Origin: Ensifer aridi
Lineage (GTDB): Bacteria; Pseudomonadota; Alphaproteobacteria; Rhizobiales; Rhizobiaceae
Length of the DNA stretch: 64,000 nt
Assembly: GCF_002078505.1 (NCBI RefSeq)
Contig: NZ_LUAV01000016.1
Coordinates: 185,099-249,098, forward strand
Direction: 5' to 3'
Of this stretch, positions 38,108 through 50,667 are shown one piece after another. Both the position numbers and the translations under genes were made by a program. The notes under the pieces are model-generated. The model was not told the DNA's origin, searched no databases, and worked only from the letters and a program-made list of their open reading frames with translations. Positions within the stretch are counted from its first letter, which is position 1, and each line of letters starts with the position of its first letter.

Positions 38108-39938
<1,831 letters not shown>

Positions 39939-39958
<20 letters not shown>

Positions 39959-40589
39959 AGGGACGGGCAAGCACGACCGCCCGGCCGAATTTCAAGGAAA
40001 GGCGGACCGGACCTTCCGCGACATTGGAAATCGTCCGGGAGGACCCAAATGGCAACTTAAAATCGTCGAGAAGATAGCGGGCGCCCTCGATCGACAGGCC
40101 CTCGAGTTCGGTGAAGCCGAGGATCGAGAACAGGCTGCCCTGCGGCAGGTCGATCTCTTGCGTGCCCGGTGTAAGCGGATAGGCCTCCTCCTCGCCGGAG
40201 GTCATGAACGCCGCGTGTCCTTCCTCCGCAAGCGCCGCGAGCCGCAGGAGGTGCAGGAAAGCATGGTCGCTGCGCGTACCGCCGAGCGCACCTGCGAAGA
40301 TCAGCGAGGTTGCGCCGCGCGAAAGCGCCGCCTCGACTGCCATCTCGCCGTCGGTGGCGTTCTTGGCGGCCGGGTACTTCTCGCGCGGAACCTCGGCGAA
40401 ATCCGAAAAGAGCGCCTCCTCGGTCGAGTCGAAATCGCCCACCCAGAGCTCGGGCACGACGCCGAGCATCTTCGCGTGGCGCATGCCGCCGTCGGCCGCG
40501 ATGAAGCGGCTGCCGGAAAGTTGCGCCGCCAGGCGCTCTGTGAGCGTCAGGGCGCCGCCGAGAAGGATGGTAAAGTTCGAACGGGTCAT
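39939..40589 (-). CDS. thiN: Thiamine pyrophosphokinase
   Basis: Phosphorylates thiamine to TPP in salvage. The 216-residue protein shows the family pattern FIAADGGMRHAKMLGVVPELWVGDFDS (Asp cluster), then PREKYPAAKNATDGEMAVEAAL and the thiamine-binding part GALGGTRSDHAFLHLL. The start at MTRSNFTILL is chosen; upstream sequence is not conserved in type. The gene lies 900 bp from the TPP-riboswitch-controlled thiBPQ uptake operon on the opposite strand, so import and phosphorylation are grouped. Confidence 0.9.
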
Positions 40590-40685
40590 GGCAGAAGCCC
40601 ATAGCGCAAAGCGGCTCCCAAGGGAAAGGGCCGTGCGGTCCTTTCCGGCACGGTTACGGCATCTCGCCAACGCGACCGCTTAGGA

Positions 40686-41168
40686 TCAGGTTCCCGACGC
40701 GCTATCGGGCAAGAGCATGCCGGCATAGATGCCGGGCGTCGAATCCGCAATCTCCACCGCACCGACGGCGCGCGCATAGAAATCGACCGGGCCGGCGCCG
40801 CCAATGATCGCATAGGCGTAGCCGGCGGCGCGCATGGAGCGCAGGCTTTCGATGAGCAGCGCTTCGCCGATGCCTCGCCCGCGCATTGCCTCGTCCACGC
40901 CCGTTGGTCCGAAGAAGCCGAGGGCCGTCACGTCTTGGCAGGCAAAGCCCGCGAGCTGTCCCTGATATAGCGCAATGTGGATACTGGTCGGCGTCGACGA
41001 AAATGCCGCTTCCGCCTCGCCTGCCCAGCCGGCACCGAACCGCTCCTCGATCCACGAAACGACGATCCGGCGCTCGGGCGCCATGGCACGACGAATGCTG
41101 ATGTCGGAGCCGAGCCGCGACGCGCCGATTTCGGGCAGGGCATAGAGGCGAACGAGCATATCCGGCAT
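40686..41168 (-). CDS. GNAT-family N-acetyltransferase
   Basis: A 160-residue GNAT protein. The acetyl-CoA-binding segment is VDEAMRGRGIGEALLIESLRSM (about 95-115), followed by AYAIIGGAGPVDFYARAVGA. The N-terminus IRRAMAPERRIVVSWIEERFG is the substrate half. The substrate is unknown. It sits between thiN and the TPP riboswitch, divergent from the latter. Confidence 0.78.
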   Translation of the reverse strand: MPDMLVRLYALPEIGASRLGSDISIRRAMAPERRIVVSWIEERFGAGWAGEAEAAFSSTPTSIHIALYQGQLAGFACQDVTALGFFGPTGVDEAMRGRGIGEALLIESLRSMRAAGYAYAIIGGAGPVDFYARAVGAVEIADSTPGIYAGMLLPDSASGT

Positions 41169-41310
41169 GAAATGACCTCGATTGGCGAACAAAACGCCGC
41201 CGCCGTTGTTTGAATCTCGGAAACTCAGATAGCGCAGGCGGCTCGCAGCGCCAATGCTCCACCGAAACTCCGCTTGCCTTGGCTGCCGCTGAAAGCTAAA
41301 TCTTTGCTGC

Positions 41311-41410
41311 TCTAACGGGGTGCCTGCGGTCCGAATACGACTAATGGCTGAGAGGCTTCGAGCCAACCCGCGGAACCTGATCCGGTTCATACCGGCGGAG
41401 GGATTAGAAG
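41311..41410 (+). promoter_or_regulatory. TPP (thi-box) riboswitch
   Basis: Contains ACGGGGTGCC, the CTGAGA motif (in GGCTGAGAGG), ACCCG, and the thi box GAACCTGATCCGGTTCATAC followed by CGGCGGAGGGA, in the order of the TPP aptamer. It lies about 60 bp before thiB. TPP binding should switch off thiamine uptake. Confidence 0.95.
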
Positions 41411-41471
41411 CGATCGGACCGATACGCCCTTTTCCCGTGCAGCATCAACAATAGGGGGAGAGGTGCCCTTC

Positions 41472-42500
41472 ATGTCCAGTTCACTCTACAGCAAAGCCCT
41501 TAGCCGGCTTGCAATCGCCGCAGCGGCTCTCGCCGCGTTTTCCGCGCACGCGCTCGCCGCGGAAAAGACGCTGACGATCTACACCTATGAGAGCTTCATC
41601 ACGGAATGGGGACCGGGCGCCAAGGTCGCCGAGGCCTTCGAGAAGGAGTGCGACTGCAAGGTCGACTATGTCGGCGTCGCCGACGGCGTAGAACTCCTGA
41701 CGCGGCTGAAGCTCGAAGGCGAAGGATCGAAGGCCGACATCGTGCTCGGCCTCGACACCAACCTCGTCGCCGAGGCCAAGGCAACCGGCCTCTTCGCCCC
41801 GCACGGCGTCGACACCGCCGCTCTGAAAGTACCCGGCGGCTTTTCCGACGACACCTTCGTCCCCTATGACTACGGCCATTTCGCCGTGATCTACGACACC
41901 GAGACGATGAAGAACCCGCCCAAAAGTCTGAAGGAGTTGGTCGAGGGCGATCCTTCGCAGAAGATCGTCATCGAGGATCCGCGCACCTCGACGCCCGGCC
42001 TCGGCCTGCTGCTCTGGGTGAAATCAGTTTACGGTGACAAGGCCGGCGAGGCCTGGGAAAAGCTCAAGGAGCGCGTTCTGACTGTCACCCCCGGCTGGTC
42101 GGAAGCCTACGGCCTCTTCACCAAAGGCGAGGCACCGATGGTGCTTTCCTACACGACCTCGCCTGCCTACCACATGGTGGCTGAGAACACCGACCGCTAC
42201 CAGGCCGCCTCCTTCGCCGAGGGCCATTACATCCAGATCGAAGTGGCCGGCATGACGCAGAAAACGAAAGACCCGGAGCTTGCGCGGAAGTTTCTCGCTT
42301 TCATGACGGGCCCCGAATTCCAGTCGATCATCCCGACGACCAACTGGATGCTGCCGGTGGGAGCGACCAAGGAGCCGCTGCCGGACGCTTTCGGCAAGCT
42401 CGTCAATCCGGAAAAGACTTTCCTGCTGCCCTCGGAAGAGGTCGCCGCCAGCCGCAAGGCGTGGATCGACGAATGGCTGGCGGCGATGAGCAAGAACTGA
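41472..42500 (+). CDS. thiB: Thiamine ABC transporter substrate-binding protein
   Basis: A periplasmic thiamine/TPP-binding protein. A 342-residue protein with a signal peptide ending near AHALAA (about residue 30), then [19 protein letters not shown], the TbpA/ThiB start, and [14 protein letters not shown] and [14 protein letters not shown] which line the ligand cleft. The start is the ATG at 41472, eight bases after GGGGGAGAG; a GTG at 41463 is in frame. First gene of the riboswitch-controlled thiBPQ operon. Confidence 0.94.
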   Translation: MSSSLYSKALSRLAIAAAALAAFSAHALAAEKTLTIYTYESFITEWGPGAKVAEAFEKECDCKVDYVGVADGVELLTRLKLEGEGSKADIVLGLDTNLVAEAKATGLFAPHGVDTAALKVPGGFSDDTFVPYDYGHFAVIYDTETMKNPPKSLKELVEGDPSQKIVIEDPRTSTPGLGLLLWVKSVYGDKAGEAWEKLKERVLTVTPGWSEAYGLFTKGEAPMVLSYTTSPAYHMVAENTDRYQAASFAEGHYIQIEVAGMTQKTKDPELARKFLAFMTGPEFQSIIPTTNWMLPVGATKEPLPDAFGKLVNPEKTFLLPSEEVAASRKAWIDEWLAAMSKN

Positions 42501-42507
42501 GGCCCGC

Positions 42508-44136
42508 TTGTTCGGCGCCACCGAGAACAGGATGACGACCGCCGCCGGGGCCTTGAGCCTCGGCGGCATTCTGCTTTTCGTCGGCCTCGCCGCTATCGCG
42601 CTGCTTGCTCAGTCCCGCGGCGGCGATGCCGGTCCGCTGTTCGACGCCTATCTCTGGCGGGTGACGCGCTTCACCCTGCTGCAGGCAAGCCTCTCGACGC
42701 TCATCTCCATCCTCTTCGCAATCCCCGTCGCCCGCGCACTCGCCCGGCAGGCCTCTTTCCCCGGGCGTATCTGGGTGCTGCGGCTGATGGCCTTGCCGCT
42801 CGGCCTGCCCGCCCTCGTTGCCGCACTTGGCCTGATCGAAGTATGGGGCCGTCAGGGGCTTCTGAACACGGCGCTCGCGGCAGCCGGGCTGGCGCAGCCG
42901 ATCAGCGTCTATGGGCTCTTCGGCATTCTCACTGCCCACGTCTTCTTCAACATGCCGCTCGCCGCACGGCTGATGCTCACAGGCATCGAGCGCATCCCTG
43001 CCGAATACTGGCGAACCTCACCCAATCTCGGCATGGGCCCGCTCGCCACCTTCCGCTTCATCGAATGGCCGGCGATCCGTGGCCTGCTTCCCGGTATCGC
43101 CGGCCTCATCTTCATGCTCTGCGCCACCAGCTTCACGCTCGTGCTGACGCTCGGCGGCGGGCCGGCCGCAAGCACGATCGAGGTGGCGATCTACCAGGCG
43201 CTCCGCTTCGATTTCGACCCGCCGCGGGCGATCGCCCTTTCCGGGCTCCAGGTCGCGCTCACCGGCGCTTTGCTTATCCTGCTGAAATTCGTTGCGCCGC
43301 CGCCCGAGGAGGGAGAGACGACCGGCAGGGCAATCCGGCGCTTCGACGGCGCAAGCGGGCTGTCGCGACTTTTCGACCGGATCTGGCTTGCGCTTGCCAT
43401 AGCCTTCGTCGGCGTGCCCCTTGCGGCGATCGCCTATTCCGGCGCGAAGGCGGATTTGCTCCGTCTCGTTCGCGAGCCGGCATTCCACCATGCGCTTGCC
43501 ATGAGCACGATGATCGCCCTCCTTTCCGCAACGGTCTCGGTCGTGATGACGGCACTGATGATCCGCGCGGAGCGCCTCGCGCTCGCGCCGCGGCGCCCGC
43601 GAACGGCAGCGCGCCTCTTTGCCGGCGCAATCGACGCCAGCACCTCCTTCATCCTGCTGGTCCCGCCCGTCGTGCTCGGCGCCGGATGGTTCCTGCTGCT
43701 CACGCCCCTCGGCGATGTCGCCCGTTTCGCACCAGCGGTCGTCATCGCCATCAACGCGCTGATGGCGCTCCCCTTCGTCTACCGCGTGCTTGCCCCCGCC
43801 ATGGCGACGCATGCCGTACGCACCGAGCGTCTGGCCGCAAGCCTCGGCATCGGCGGTTTTCATCGCCTGCGATGGATCGATTGGCCGGCGCTCAGAAGGC
43901 CTCTTCTCATGGCCTTCTCCTTTGCCATGGCGCTCTCACTCGGCGATCTCGGCGCTGTCGCCCTGTTCGGCTCCGAGGAGATGGTGACACTGCCGTTCCT
44001 GCTCTACAGCCGTATGGCAAGCTACCGCACCGCTGACGCCGCCGGACTTGCCTTGATGCTCGGGCTCGTCTGCCTGATCTTGACCGTGCTCGGCACCGCC
44101 GGCGAGGAGAAACCGTCCGAAGGACGAAGCGCATGA
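42508..44136 (+). CDS. thiP: Thiamine ABC transporter permease
   Basis: A 542-residue inner-membrane protein with about 12 TM helices in two homologous halves, each with an EAA-type loop: PAEYWRTSPNLGMGPLATFRFIEWPAIR and TERLAASLGIGGFHRLRWIDWPALR. This fused double permease is the ThiP architecture. The apparent TTG start at 42508 lies 7 bp after thiB; ATG at residue 9 is an alternative. The stop overlaps thiQ by ATGA. Confidence 0.94.
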   Translation: MFGATENRMTTAAGALSLGGILLFVGLAAIALLAQSRGGDAGPLFDAYLWRVTRFTLLQASLSTLISILFAIPVARALARQASFPGRIWVLRLMALPLGLPALVAALGLIEVWGRQGLLNTALAAAGLAQPISVYGLFGILTAHVFFNMPLAARLMLTGIERIPAEYWRTSPNLGMGPLATFRFIEWPAIRGLLPGIAGLIFMLCATSFTLVLTLGGGPAASTIEVAIYQALRFDFDPPRAIALSGLQVALTGALLILLKFVAPPPEEGETTGRAIRRFDGASGLSRLFDRIWLALAIAFVGVPLAAIAYSGAKADLLRLVREPAFHHALAMSTMIALLSATVSVVMTALMIRAERLALAPRRPRTAARLFAGAIDASTSFILLVPPVVLGAGWFLLLTPLGDVARFAPAVVIAINALMALPFVYRVLAPAMATHAVRTERLAASLGIGGFHRLRWIDWPALRRPLLMAFSFAMALSLGDLGAVALFGSEEMVTLPFLLYSRMASYRTADAAGLALMLGLVCLILTVLGTAGEEKPSEGRSA

Positions 44137-44846
44137 GTTCTACGGCCCTCTCCCTGAAAGGCGTGGAGGTGCGCTTCGAAACGGCGACACTCCTCTTCGA
44201 CTGCGAGGTTCCAGCGGGACGAATAGTCGCGGTCGCCGGCGCCTCCGGTTCGGGCAAGTCGACGCTCTTCAACGTCATCGCCGGTTTCGAGCAACCGGAG
44301 CGCGGCGACGTCCGCATCCTCGGTGAAGACATGGCCGGCCGCCTGCCGGGGGAGCGGCCCGTATCCGTCATCTTCCAGGAGCACAATCTCTTCGCCCATC
44401 TCGACGTCGCCGCCAATGTCGGCCTCGGAATCAGCCCGGCGCTGCGGCTTGGTCCCGCCGAGCGCGCGCAGGTTGAAGCTGCGCTGGCGCGAGTGGGCCT
44501 CGCCGGCTTCGGCGGACGCCTGCCGCCGACGCTGTCGGGCGGCGAACGCCAGAGGGTGGCGCTCGCACGAGCGATGGTTCGGCACCGCCCGCTTTTGCTG
44601 CTCGACGAACCCTTCGCGGCCCTCGATCCCGGCATGCGCAGCGAAATGCGCAACCTCATCGGCGATCTTCACGAGGAGGAAGGCAACACCATTTTGATGA
44701 TCACGCATCATCCTGACGACGTGAAGATGCTCGCCGACAGCGTGCTTTTTCTCGACCAGGGTCGTATCGTCGCCCATGACGACATCGCTCATTTCCTCGA
44801 GCGGCGCGACTTGGCGGCCATCAACCGGTTTCTCGGTAACGAGTAG
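44133..44846 (+). CDS. thiQ: Thiamine ABC transporter ATPase
   Basis: A 237-residue ABC ATPase: Walker A GASGSGKST, Q-loop in VIFQEHNLFAHLD, signature LSGGERQRVALARAM, Walker B LLLLDEPFAALDPG and switch His in MITHHPDD. It powers ThiBP-mediated thiamine import. Last gene of the operon, coupled to thiP by a 4-bp overlap. Confidence 0.94.
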   Translation: MSSTALSLKGVEVRFETATLLFDCEVPAGRIVAVAGASGSGKSTLFNVIAGFEQPERGDVRILGEDMAGRLPGERPVSVIFQEHNLFAHLDVAANVGLGISPALRLGPAERAQVEAALARVGLAGFGGRLPPTLSGGERQRVALARAMVRHRPLLLLDEPFAALDPGMRSEMRNLIGDLHEEEGNTILMITHHPDDVKMLADSVLFLDQGRIVAHDDIAHFLERRDLAAINRFLGNE

Positions 44847-45315
44847 GCGATCCGAAAAGCTTCATGTTCGTTGCGGCTTTGCACTCGCTCGCCGCCCCCT
44901 CATGCTGCTGCGCCGGCCTTCCGTTTTGACCGAGAGAAGGAACAAGTGGCGGACTCTGCAGTCCGCTGGCGGAAAGAGTCGGGGTGAGAGGCAAAGAGCC
45001 GCATTCGACGGTGTAATTAAATTGCCGTTCGCCACAATTTGACCGTCCAGCTATGCGACGCGCGGAGACTGCGAACGGGTGCGTGGCAATATTCGCGCAC
45101 CCGTTGCCGCGATATCACGGGGCAACTATTTCTGCTGGGGCCGGCTATGCAGGCAGTGCTGAAATCGGATACAGCAAAGTCCTGGCCGGAACACCCGCGC
45201 CGGTGCGGTATCCGGCTGAAAAAGTAGGATTTTTTGACGCTTGCGAGGATGGCTTTTTAGCCGCAGGTCGCGCCGGCGGATGGGAACGGGCTGAGGCATG
45301 GTTAGGCAGGCAGTC
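44847..45315. other. Intergenic region with degenerate RIME-like repeat and a hairpin
   Basis: At 44897-44995 a worn RIME-like stretch runs from CCCCCTCATGCTGCT to GGGGTGAGAGGCAAAG. At about 45073-45105 AACGGGTGCG and CGCACCCGTT form a hairpin around TGGCAATATTCG. An 88-codon frame (45053-45319) crosses the region but has atypical codon use. Confidence 0.4.
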
Positions 45316-46809
45316 ATGAGCGGCTGGTTTCCGACGCGGCGCGGCGGCGCGCACGCACGAGCACTGGTTGTAGTGGCAGCCGCTACGCTCCTCTCCGCCT
45401 GTCAGTCGGTAATCGAGCAGACCTATGAGCCGACCGTCTCGCCATCCGCCAGCCCGCAGATCGTCGAAGAGGTGCAGAAGAACGACCCGCGCGCCCAGCT
45501 CGGCGCGCGCGAGCACCCTCGCATCGTCGCAAGCTACGGCGGCGAATACCGCGACGCCAAGACCGAACGGCTGGTGGCCCGCATCACCGGCGCCCTGACG
45601 GCGGTGTCGGAGAACCCGCAGCAGTCCTATCGCATCACCATCCTGAATTCTCCGGCGATCAACGCCTTCGCACTTCCCGGCGGCTATCTCTACGTCACGC
45701 GTGGGCTGCTCGCGCTCGCCAACGACGCCTCGGAAGTGGCGGCCGTGCTCTCGCACGAGATGGCGCACGTCACTGCCAACCACGGCATCCAGCGCCAGCA
45801 GCGCGAGGAAGCCGAGGTGATAGCAAGCCGCGTCGTCTCCGAAGTGCTCTCCTCCGATCTCGCTGGCAAGCAGGCGCTTGCCCGCGGCAAGCTCAGACTC
45901 GCCGCCTTCTCGCGCAATCAGGAACTGCAAGCCGATGTCATCGGGGTCCGCATGCTCGGCGAAGCCGGCTATGATCCCTATGCCGCCGCCCGCTTCCTCG
46001 ATTCCATGGCCGCCTATAGCCGCTTCAGCGCGGTCGATCCGGAGGCGGACCAGAGCCTCGACTTCCTTTCGAGCCACCCCAACGCGCCGCAGCGCGTCGA
46101 TCTCGCGCGCCGGCATGCTCGCGCTTTTGGCGTCGAAGGCGCGAGCGGCGATCGTGGGCGCGATTATTACCTCGCCGGCATCGACGGGCTTCTCTACGGG
46201 GACAGCCCGGAGGAAGGCTATGTCCGTGGCCAGACCTTCCTGCACGGCCAGCTCGGCATCCGCTTCGACGTGCCCGCCGGTTTCCAGATCGACAACAAGG
46301 CCGAGGCCGTGCTGGCCACGGGTCCCGGCGAAGTGGCGATCCGCTTCGACGGCATCGCCGACAATGGCCGGCGGCGCCTGACCGATTATATTGCCAGCGG
46401 CTGGGTGACAGGCCTGCAGCCCGACACGATCCGGCCCATCAGCGTCAATGGCCTCGAGGCCGCAACCGCGCGGGCCTCGGCCGACCGCTGGGACTTCGAC
46501 GTCACGGTGATCCGGATCGGCGACCGCATCTACCGCTTCCTGACGGCGGTTCCCAAGGGCTCGACCGCGCTCGAGGCGACGGCAAACCAGTTGCGCACCT
46601 CCTTCCGCCGCATGACGGGCGCCGAGGTCCAGTCGCTGAAACCGCTGCGCGTCCGCGTCGTCACGGTGAGACCCGGCGATACGATCGCGACGCTCGCAGC
46701 GCGGATGATGGGAACGGATCGGAAGCTCGACCTCTTCCGGTTGATCAACGCGATGCAGATCACCTCCACCGTCAGACCCGGCGACAAGGTGAAGATCATT
46801 TCCGAGTGA
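45316..46809 (+). CDS. M48-family metalloprotease lipoprotein with LysM-like C-terminus
   Basis: A 497-residue exported protein. The N-terminus has a lipoprotein signal with lipobox LLSACQS (Cys about residue 30). The catalytic zinc site is HEMAH (HEXXH), with the third ligand Glu in NQELQADVIGVRML, the BepA/YfgC-type M48 arrangement. The C-terminus carries VVTVRPGDTIATLAARM and VRPGDKVKIIS, a LysM-like module. It is probably an outer-membrane or periplasmic quality-control protease. The start at MSGWFPT is set by the signal peptide. Confidence 0.88.
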   Translation: MSGWFPTRRGGAHARALVVVAAATLLSACQSVIEQTYEPTVSPSASPQIVEEVQKNDPRAQLGAREHPRIVASYGGEYRDAKTERLVARITGALTAVSENPQQSYRITILNSPAINAFALPGGYLYVTRGLLALANDASEVAAVLSHEMAHVTANHGIQRQQREEAEVIASRVVSEVLSSDLAGKQALARGKLRLAAFSRNQELQADVIGVRMLGEAGYDPYAAARFLDSMAAYSRFSAVDPEADQSLDFLSSHPNAPQRVDLARRHARAFGVEGASGDRGRDYYLAGIDGLLYGDSPEEGYVRGQTFLHGQLGIRFDVPAGFQIDNKAEAVLATGPGEVAIRFDGIADNGRRRLTDYIASGWVTGLQPDTIRPISVNGLEAATARASADRWDFDVTVIRIGDRIYRFLTAVPKGSTALEATANQLRTSFRRMTGAEVQSLKPLRVRVVTVRPGDTIATLAARMMGTDRKLDLFRLINAMQITSTVRPGDKVKIISE

Positions 46810-46891
46810 AGTCCGAGACCGACCATGAACTGATCGGCCGGCGCGCGGAAACCCATTTGCCTGTTCGCGCTGTCCCGCTACTGATCCGGCT

Positions 46892-47947
46892 TCAGAGAAT
46901 CTCGTCGAGCGCCGCGATGAGTCTCGCGCATTCCTCGTCGGTGCCAACGGTGATGCGCAGGAAATCCGAGATACGCTGCTTGGCGAAGTGGCGGACGATG
47001 ACCGCGCGTTCACGCAGTTTTGCCGCCAGCGCCTGCCCCGCATGCTCCGGGTGACGGGCAAAGACGAAGTTCGCCTGCGAGGGCAGCACCTCGAAGCCGC
47101 GTGTCTTGAGGTCATTCGTCAAATTCGCGCGCGTTGCGATGATCTTGCCGCGCGTCGCCTCGAACCATGCCTCGTCCTCGATCGCGGCGATCGCTCCGGC
47201 TTGAGCGGCGCGCCCGAGCGGGTAGGAGTTGAAGCTGTCCTTGACCCGTTCGAGCGCCTCGATCAGCGGCCGCTGGCCGATCGCGAAGCCCACTCTGAGG
47301 CCGGCGAGCGCGCGCGACTTGGAGAAAGTCTGCACCACGAGCAGGTTCTCGTATTTCGGCACGAGGACGGTCGCGGACTCGCCGCCGAAGTCGATATAGG
47401 CTTCGTCGATCACCACCGGCTGATCCGGGTGTTCCGCCACCAGCCTCTCGATCTCGGCAAGCGGCAGGCCGATGCCGGTCGGTGCGTTCGGATTCGGCAG
47501 GATGACCGCGCCGCAGCGACGGCGATAATCCGCGATATCGATGCGGAAGGCGGCATTGAGCGGCACCTCGACCGCATCGATGCCGAAGAGGCCCGCATAG
47601 GTCGGATAGAAGCTATAGGAAATGTCCGGATAGATGAGCGGTTCGTCGTGCTTCAGAAGTGCTGCGAAGGCATGCGCCAGCACCTCGTCGGAGCCGTTGC
47701 CGACGAAGACCTCCCCGGCCGAGACGCCGTAACGCACGGCGATCGCCTGTCGAAGGCCGAGCGCGACCGGGTCCGGGTAGAGTCGGAGATCGGCGCTTGC
47801 CGCCGCGCGGATCGCCTGGAGCGCCTTTTCCGAGGGACCATAGGGGCTCTCATTGGTGTTCAGCTTGACGAGATTCGCCATGCGCGGCTGCTCGCCCGGA
47901 ACATAGGGCTTCAACGTGGAAACGATCGGCGACCAGTACTTGCTCAC
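46892..47947 (-). CDS. hisC: Histidinol-phosphate aminotransferase
   Basis: A PLP enzyme of histidine biosynthesis, also able to act on aromatic 2-oxo acids. The 351-residue protein has the fold-type I pattern: [49 protein letters not shown] and the Schiff-base Lys in [16 protein letters not shown]. Its start lies 2 bp after the ispA-type gene stop, so the two form an operon. Rhizobia often have more than one hisC-like gene. Confidence 0.93.
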   Translation of the reverse strand: MSKYWSPIVSTLKPYVPGEQPRMANLVKLNTNESPYGPSEKALQAIRAAASADLRLYPDPVALGLRQAIAVRYGVSAGEVFVGNGSDEVLAHAFAALLKHDEPLIYPDISYSFYPTYAGLFGIDAVEVPLNAAFRIDIADYRRRCGAVILPNPNAPTGIGLPLAEIERLVAEHPDQPVVIDEAYIDFGGESATVLVPKYENLLVVQTFSKSRALAGLRVGFAIGQRPLIEALERVKDSFNSYPLGRAAQAGAIAAIEDEAWFEATRGKIIATRANLTNDLKTRGFEVLPSQANFVFARHPEHAGQALAAKLRERAVIVRHFAKQRISDFLRITVGTDEECARLIAALDEIL

Positions 47948-47949
47948 AT

Positions 47950-48864
47950 CTAACTCCTGCGATTGGCGATGAAGCGTGCGGCTTCCGCGAGGATGGTCGA
48001 ACGGGCGCCATAGGGTTCAAGCAGGTCTTCGGCTTCGACCACCAGTTTCTCGAGCTCGCGCTCGGCCCAGGATTGGCCGTGGAGCGCAACGAGCGTGCCT
48101 TTGCCGCGGGCGGCATCCTTGCCGGTGGCCTTGCCCATCGCTTCGGCATCGGCCGTGAGATCGAGCAGGTCGTCCGCAAGCTGGAAGGCGAGGCCGATCT
48201 TTTCGCCGAAGGCGCGCATTCGCCGGCGATCCTCGGCACCGGCGCCTGCGATGATGGCGCCTGCCTCGCAGGCGAAGCGGATGAGGGCGCCGGTCTTCAT
48301 CGCCTGCAGCATGACGATGCCTTTCTCGTCGGGGGCGTTCTTCTCGGCGGCAAGGTCGAGCGCCTGCCCGCCGGCCATGCCGCCATGCCCTGCGGCGCGC
48401 GCAAGCGCCAGCACGAGTTCCGTCTTCTGGCGGTCGGAAAGCGCCGTCTCCGGGGCGGCGATGATGTCGAAGGCGAAGGTCAGCAGGCTATCGCCCGCCA
48501 GGATCGCCGTTGCCTCGTCGAAGGCGATGTGTACCGTCGGCTTTCCGCGCCGGACGTCGTCATCATCCATTGCCGGCAGGTCGTCGTGGACGAGCGAATA
48601 ACAATGCACGCATTCGAGCGCCGCGCCGATGCGCAAGCCGGCTTCCGCGCCGCCGCCGAGGAGGGCCGCGCTTTCGGCGACGAGGAAAGGACGCAGCCGC
48701 TTGCCGCCATTGAGCACGCCGTGGCGCATGGCGCCGAGCAGGTTTTCCGGGCGGGCGATCTCATCCGCGAAAACGGCCGGCCCCAGAAGCTTCGTAAGCA
48801 GCGCCTCGACCGCGGCCGCATTGGCCTTGAGGCGCGCCGAAAAGGATGAAGTCTCGTCTTTCAT
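47950..48864 (-). CDS. ispA: Short-chain polyprenyl (geranyl/farnesyl) diphosphate synthase
   Basis: Condenses IPP with allylic diphosphates. A 304-residue protein with both Asp-rich motifs: first [10 protein letters not shown] (about 90-100), second [13 protein letters not shown], with GGKRLRP upstream and [15 protein letters not shown] in the middle. The spacing of the first motif (DDxxxxD) fits bacterial FPP synthase. Start at MKDETSSF. Followed at 2 bp by hisC. ispG of the same pathway is at the end of the window but is not linked. Confidence 0.9.
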   Translation of the reverse strand: MKDETSSFSARLKANAAAVEALLTKLLGPAVFADEIARPENLLGAMRHGVLNGGKRLRPFLVAESAALLGGGAEAGLRIGAALECVHCYSLVHDDLPAMDDDDVRRGKPTVHIAFDEATAILAGDSLLTFAFDIIAAPETALSDRQKTELVLALARAAGHGGMAGGQALDLAAEKNAPDEKGIVMLQAMKTGALIRFACEAGAIIAGAGAEDRRRMRAFGEKIGLAFQLADDLLDLTADAEAMGKATGKDAARGKGTLVALHGQSWAERELEKLVVEAEDLLEPYGARSTILAEAARFIANRRS

Positions 48865-49013
48865 AGAGCGCTCTTTGGCACGGGGAGAGGCGGCTTTCAA
48901 CGGCCATTGGCGTCGCAGCACGTGAAGCTTTGTCTTGGATGACGACTTCGCCGCCTTGCCTTTTGCCAGAAAGGCCGTTCATCTTTCCTCCACCATGGAA
49001 TATGAGGGGGTGG

Positions 49014-49781
49014 ATGGACAAAGAGGTGGACAGTCAGCGCGTGGACATCGTTTCGGAAGAACGCGAGGAGGCAGAAGTGAGCCGCTGGTCCGCCGTGCGT
49101 AAGACATGGCGGGCACGGCGCCGGCGCATCGTCTTCATTGCTCTTTCCGTCTTGCTGCTGCCATACGCGCTGATCGTCCTCTATCTCCTCGAATTCATTC
49201 ATCCGATCTCGACATTGATGCTGCGTGATCTCATTCTCCTGCGCGGCTATGACCGGCAATGGGTGGAGTTCGACGATATCGCCCCGGTGCTCGTCCAGTC
49301 GGTGATGATGTCGGAAGACGGCCAGTTCTGCTCGCATGGCGGCGTCGACTGGAACCAGATGCGCGGCGTCGTCCAAAATGCGCTCGACGGCGAGCAGACG
49401 CGCGGCGCAAGCACGATCCCGATGCAGACGGTCAAGAACCTGTTTCTCTGGAACGGCCGCTCCTTCGTCCGCAAGGCGTTGGAACTGCCGCTTGCGATTG
49501 CAGCCGATTTCGTCTGGAGCAAGAGGCGGATGATGGAAATCTACCTGAACGTCGCCGAATGGGGCGACGGCATCTACGGTATCGAGGCCGCCGCGCGGCA
49601 TCATTTCGGCGTTTCAGCCGCGAAGCTTTCGCGCCGTCAGGCGGCGCTGCTTGCCGTGGCGCTGCCGAACCCAATCGACCGCAATGCCGGCAAGCCGGGG
49701 CGGGGTCTGAGACGCCTCGCCTCCGTGATCGAGCGTCGCGCCAGCCGCTCCGGCGGTTACATCACGTGCCTTTATGATTGA
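49014..49781 (+). CDS. mtgA: Monofunctional peptidoglycan glycosyltransferase MtgA
   Basis: Polymerises lipid II into glycan strands. A 255-residue protein: cytoplasmic basic N-terminus, one TM anchor ([20 protein letters not shown]), then the GT51 domain with catalytic Glu in [16 protein letters not shown] and the donor-site motif [17 protein letters not shown] and [15 protein letters not shown]. There is no transpeptidase domain. The start follows GAGGGGGTGG; an ATG 4 codons upstream is possible. Confidence 0.93.
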   Translation: MDKEVDSQRVDIVSEEREEAEVSRWSAVRKTWRARRRRIVFIALSVLLLPYALIVLYLLEFIHPISTLMLRDLILLRGYDRQWVEFDDIAPVLVQSVMMSEDGQFCSHGGVDWNQMRGVVQNALDGEQTRGASTIPMQTVKNLFLWNGRSFVRKALELPLAIAADFVWSKRRMMEIYLNVAEWGDGIYGIEAAARHHFGVSAAKLSRRQAALLAVALPNPIDRNAGKPGRGLRRLASVIERRASRSGGYITCLYD

Positions 49782-49857
49782 GATGAAGGCAATTCATTGG
49801 TCTTGCGGACGCTGATGTGGCAAGGCTCTCTCCCGATCACTCAGGAGAAACAGCGAC

Positions 49858-50505
49858 ATGGCCAAGCTCGTTCTTTATGTCGGCAACAAGAACTATTCGT
49901 CCTGGTCGCTTCGGCCATGGCTGGCGCTTGAAGGCTGCGGCATTCCTTTCGAGGACGTCGTCATTCCTTTCGACTTCCCCGCAGGAAATCCGAGATTCCG
50001 CGAAATCTCGCCCACGGGCCGCGTGCCGGTGCTCCATCATGGCGAGACGCGCGTATGGGAATCGCTAGCGATCATCGAATATGTGGCAGAGCTCTTCCCG
50101 GAGGCCGGCCTCTGGCCCGAAGACCGCGAGGAGCGTGCCCGTGCGCGCAGCTATTCGATGGAGATGCTCTCCGGTTTTCGGGCGCTGCGAGGCGCCTGCC
50201 CGATGAACATTCGACGGCCACGCAAGGGGATCCCGCTGCCGGACGGCGTCGCGGACGATGTTGCGCGGATAGAGGCGATCTGGCGGGAGGCGATCACCCA
50301 CTCCGGCGGGCCGTTCCTCTTTGGCCGGTTCACCGCTGCCGACGCAATGTTCGCGCCAGTCGTCAACCGTTTCGACGTCTACGAACTCGTGACCGATCCG
50401 GTAACGCTCGCCTATATGGATGCCGTCAAGGCGCACCCGGCCTTCCGCAAATGGGAAGAGGCTGCAAGGGCCGAACCCTGGATCGTGCCGGAGGACGAAG
50501 CCTGA
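49858..50505 (+). CDS. Glutathione S-transferase family protein
   Basis: A 215-residue GST: thioredoxin-like N-terminal half (KLVLYVGNKNYSSWSLRPWLAL, with the Ser-containing active-site loop, and GRVPVLHHGETRVWESLAIIEYV holding the glutathione site) and an all-helical C-terminal half. The pattern NKNYSSWSLRPWL marks a subfamily often found as Gst-like proteins in rhizobia. Substrate unknown. A ribosome binding site CAGGAGAAA precedes it. Confidence 0.88.
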   Translation: MAKLVLYVGNKNYSSWSLRPWLALEGCGIPFEDVVIPFDFPAGNPRFREISPTGRVPVLHHGETRVWESLAIIEYVAELFPEAGLWPEDREERARARSYSMEMLSGFRALRGACPMNIRRPRKGIPLPDGVADDVARIEAIWREAITHSGGPFLFGRFTAADAMFAPVVNRFDVYELVTDPVTLAYMDAVKAHPAFRKWEEAARAEPWIVPEDEA

Positions 50506-50667
50506 ACGACAGCACGGTTCCGCCCGCGCCGATTCGAAAATTTCTGTGGGGGACTGGTCAAACGCTGGTTGGCCATGTATAAGCGCGCGAAATTCCGAGA
50601 TCGACATCTGTTTGACCCGGCCATTTCGGCTGCTGAACAGTGTTTTGCCCGATAAGTGGAGAATGAA

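Noticed and set aside
45053..45319. An 88-codon frame that ends in an ATGA overlap with the M48 protease gene
   Set aside because: The overlap is suggestive of coupling, but codon use is not the GC3-rich pattern of neighbours, there is no clear ribosome binding site, and the region contains a hairpin and worn repeat.
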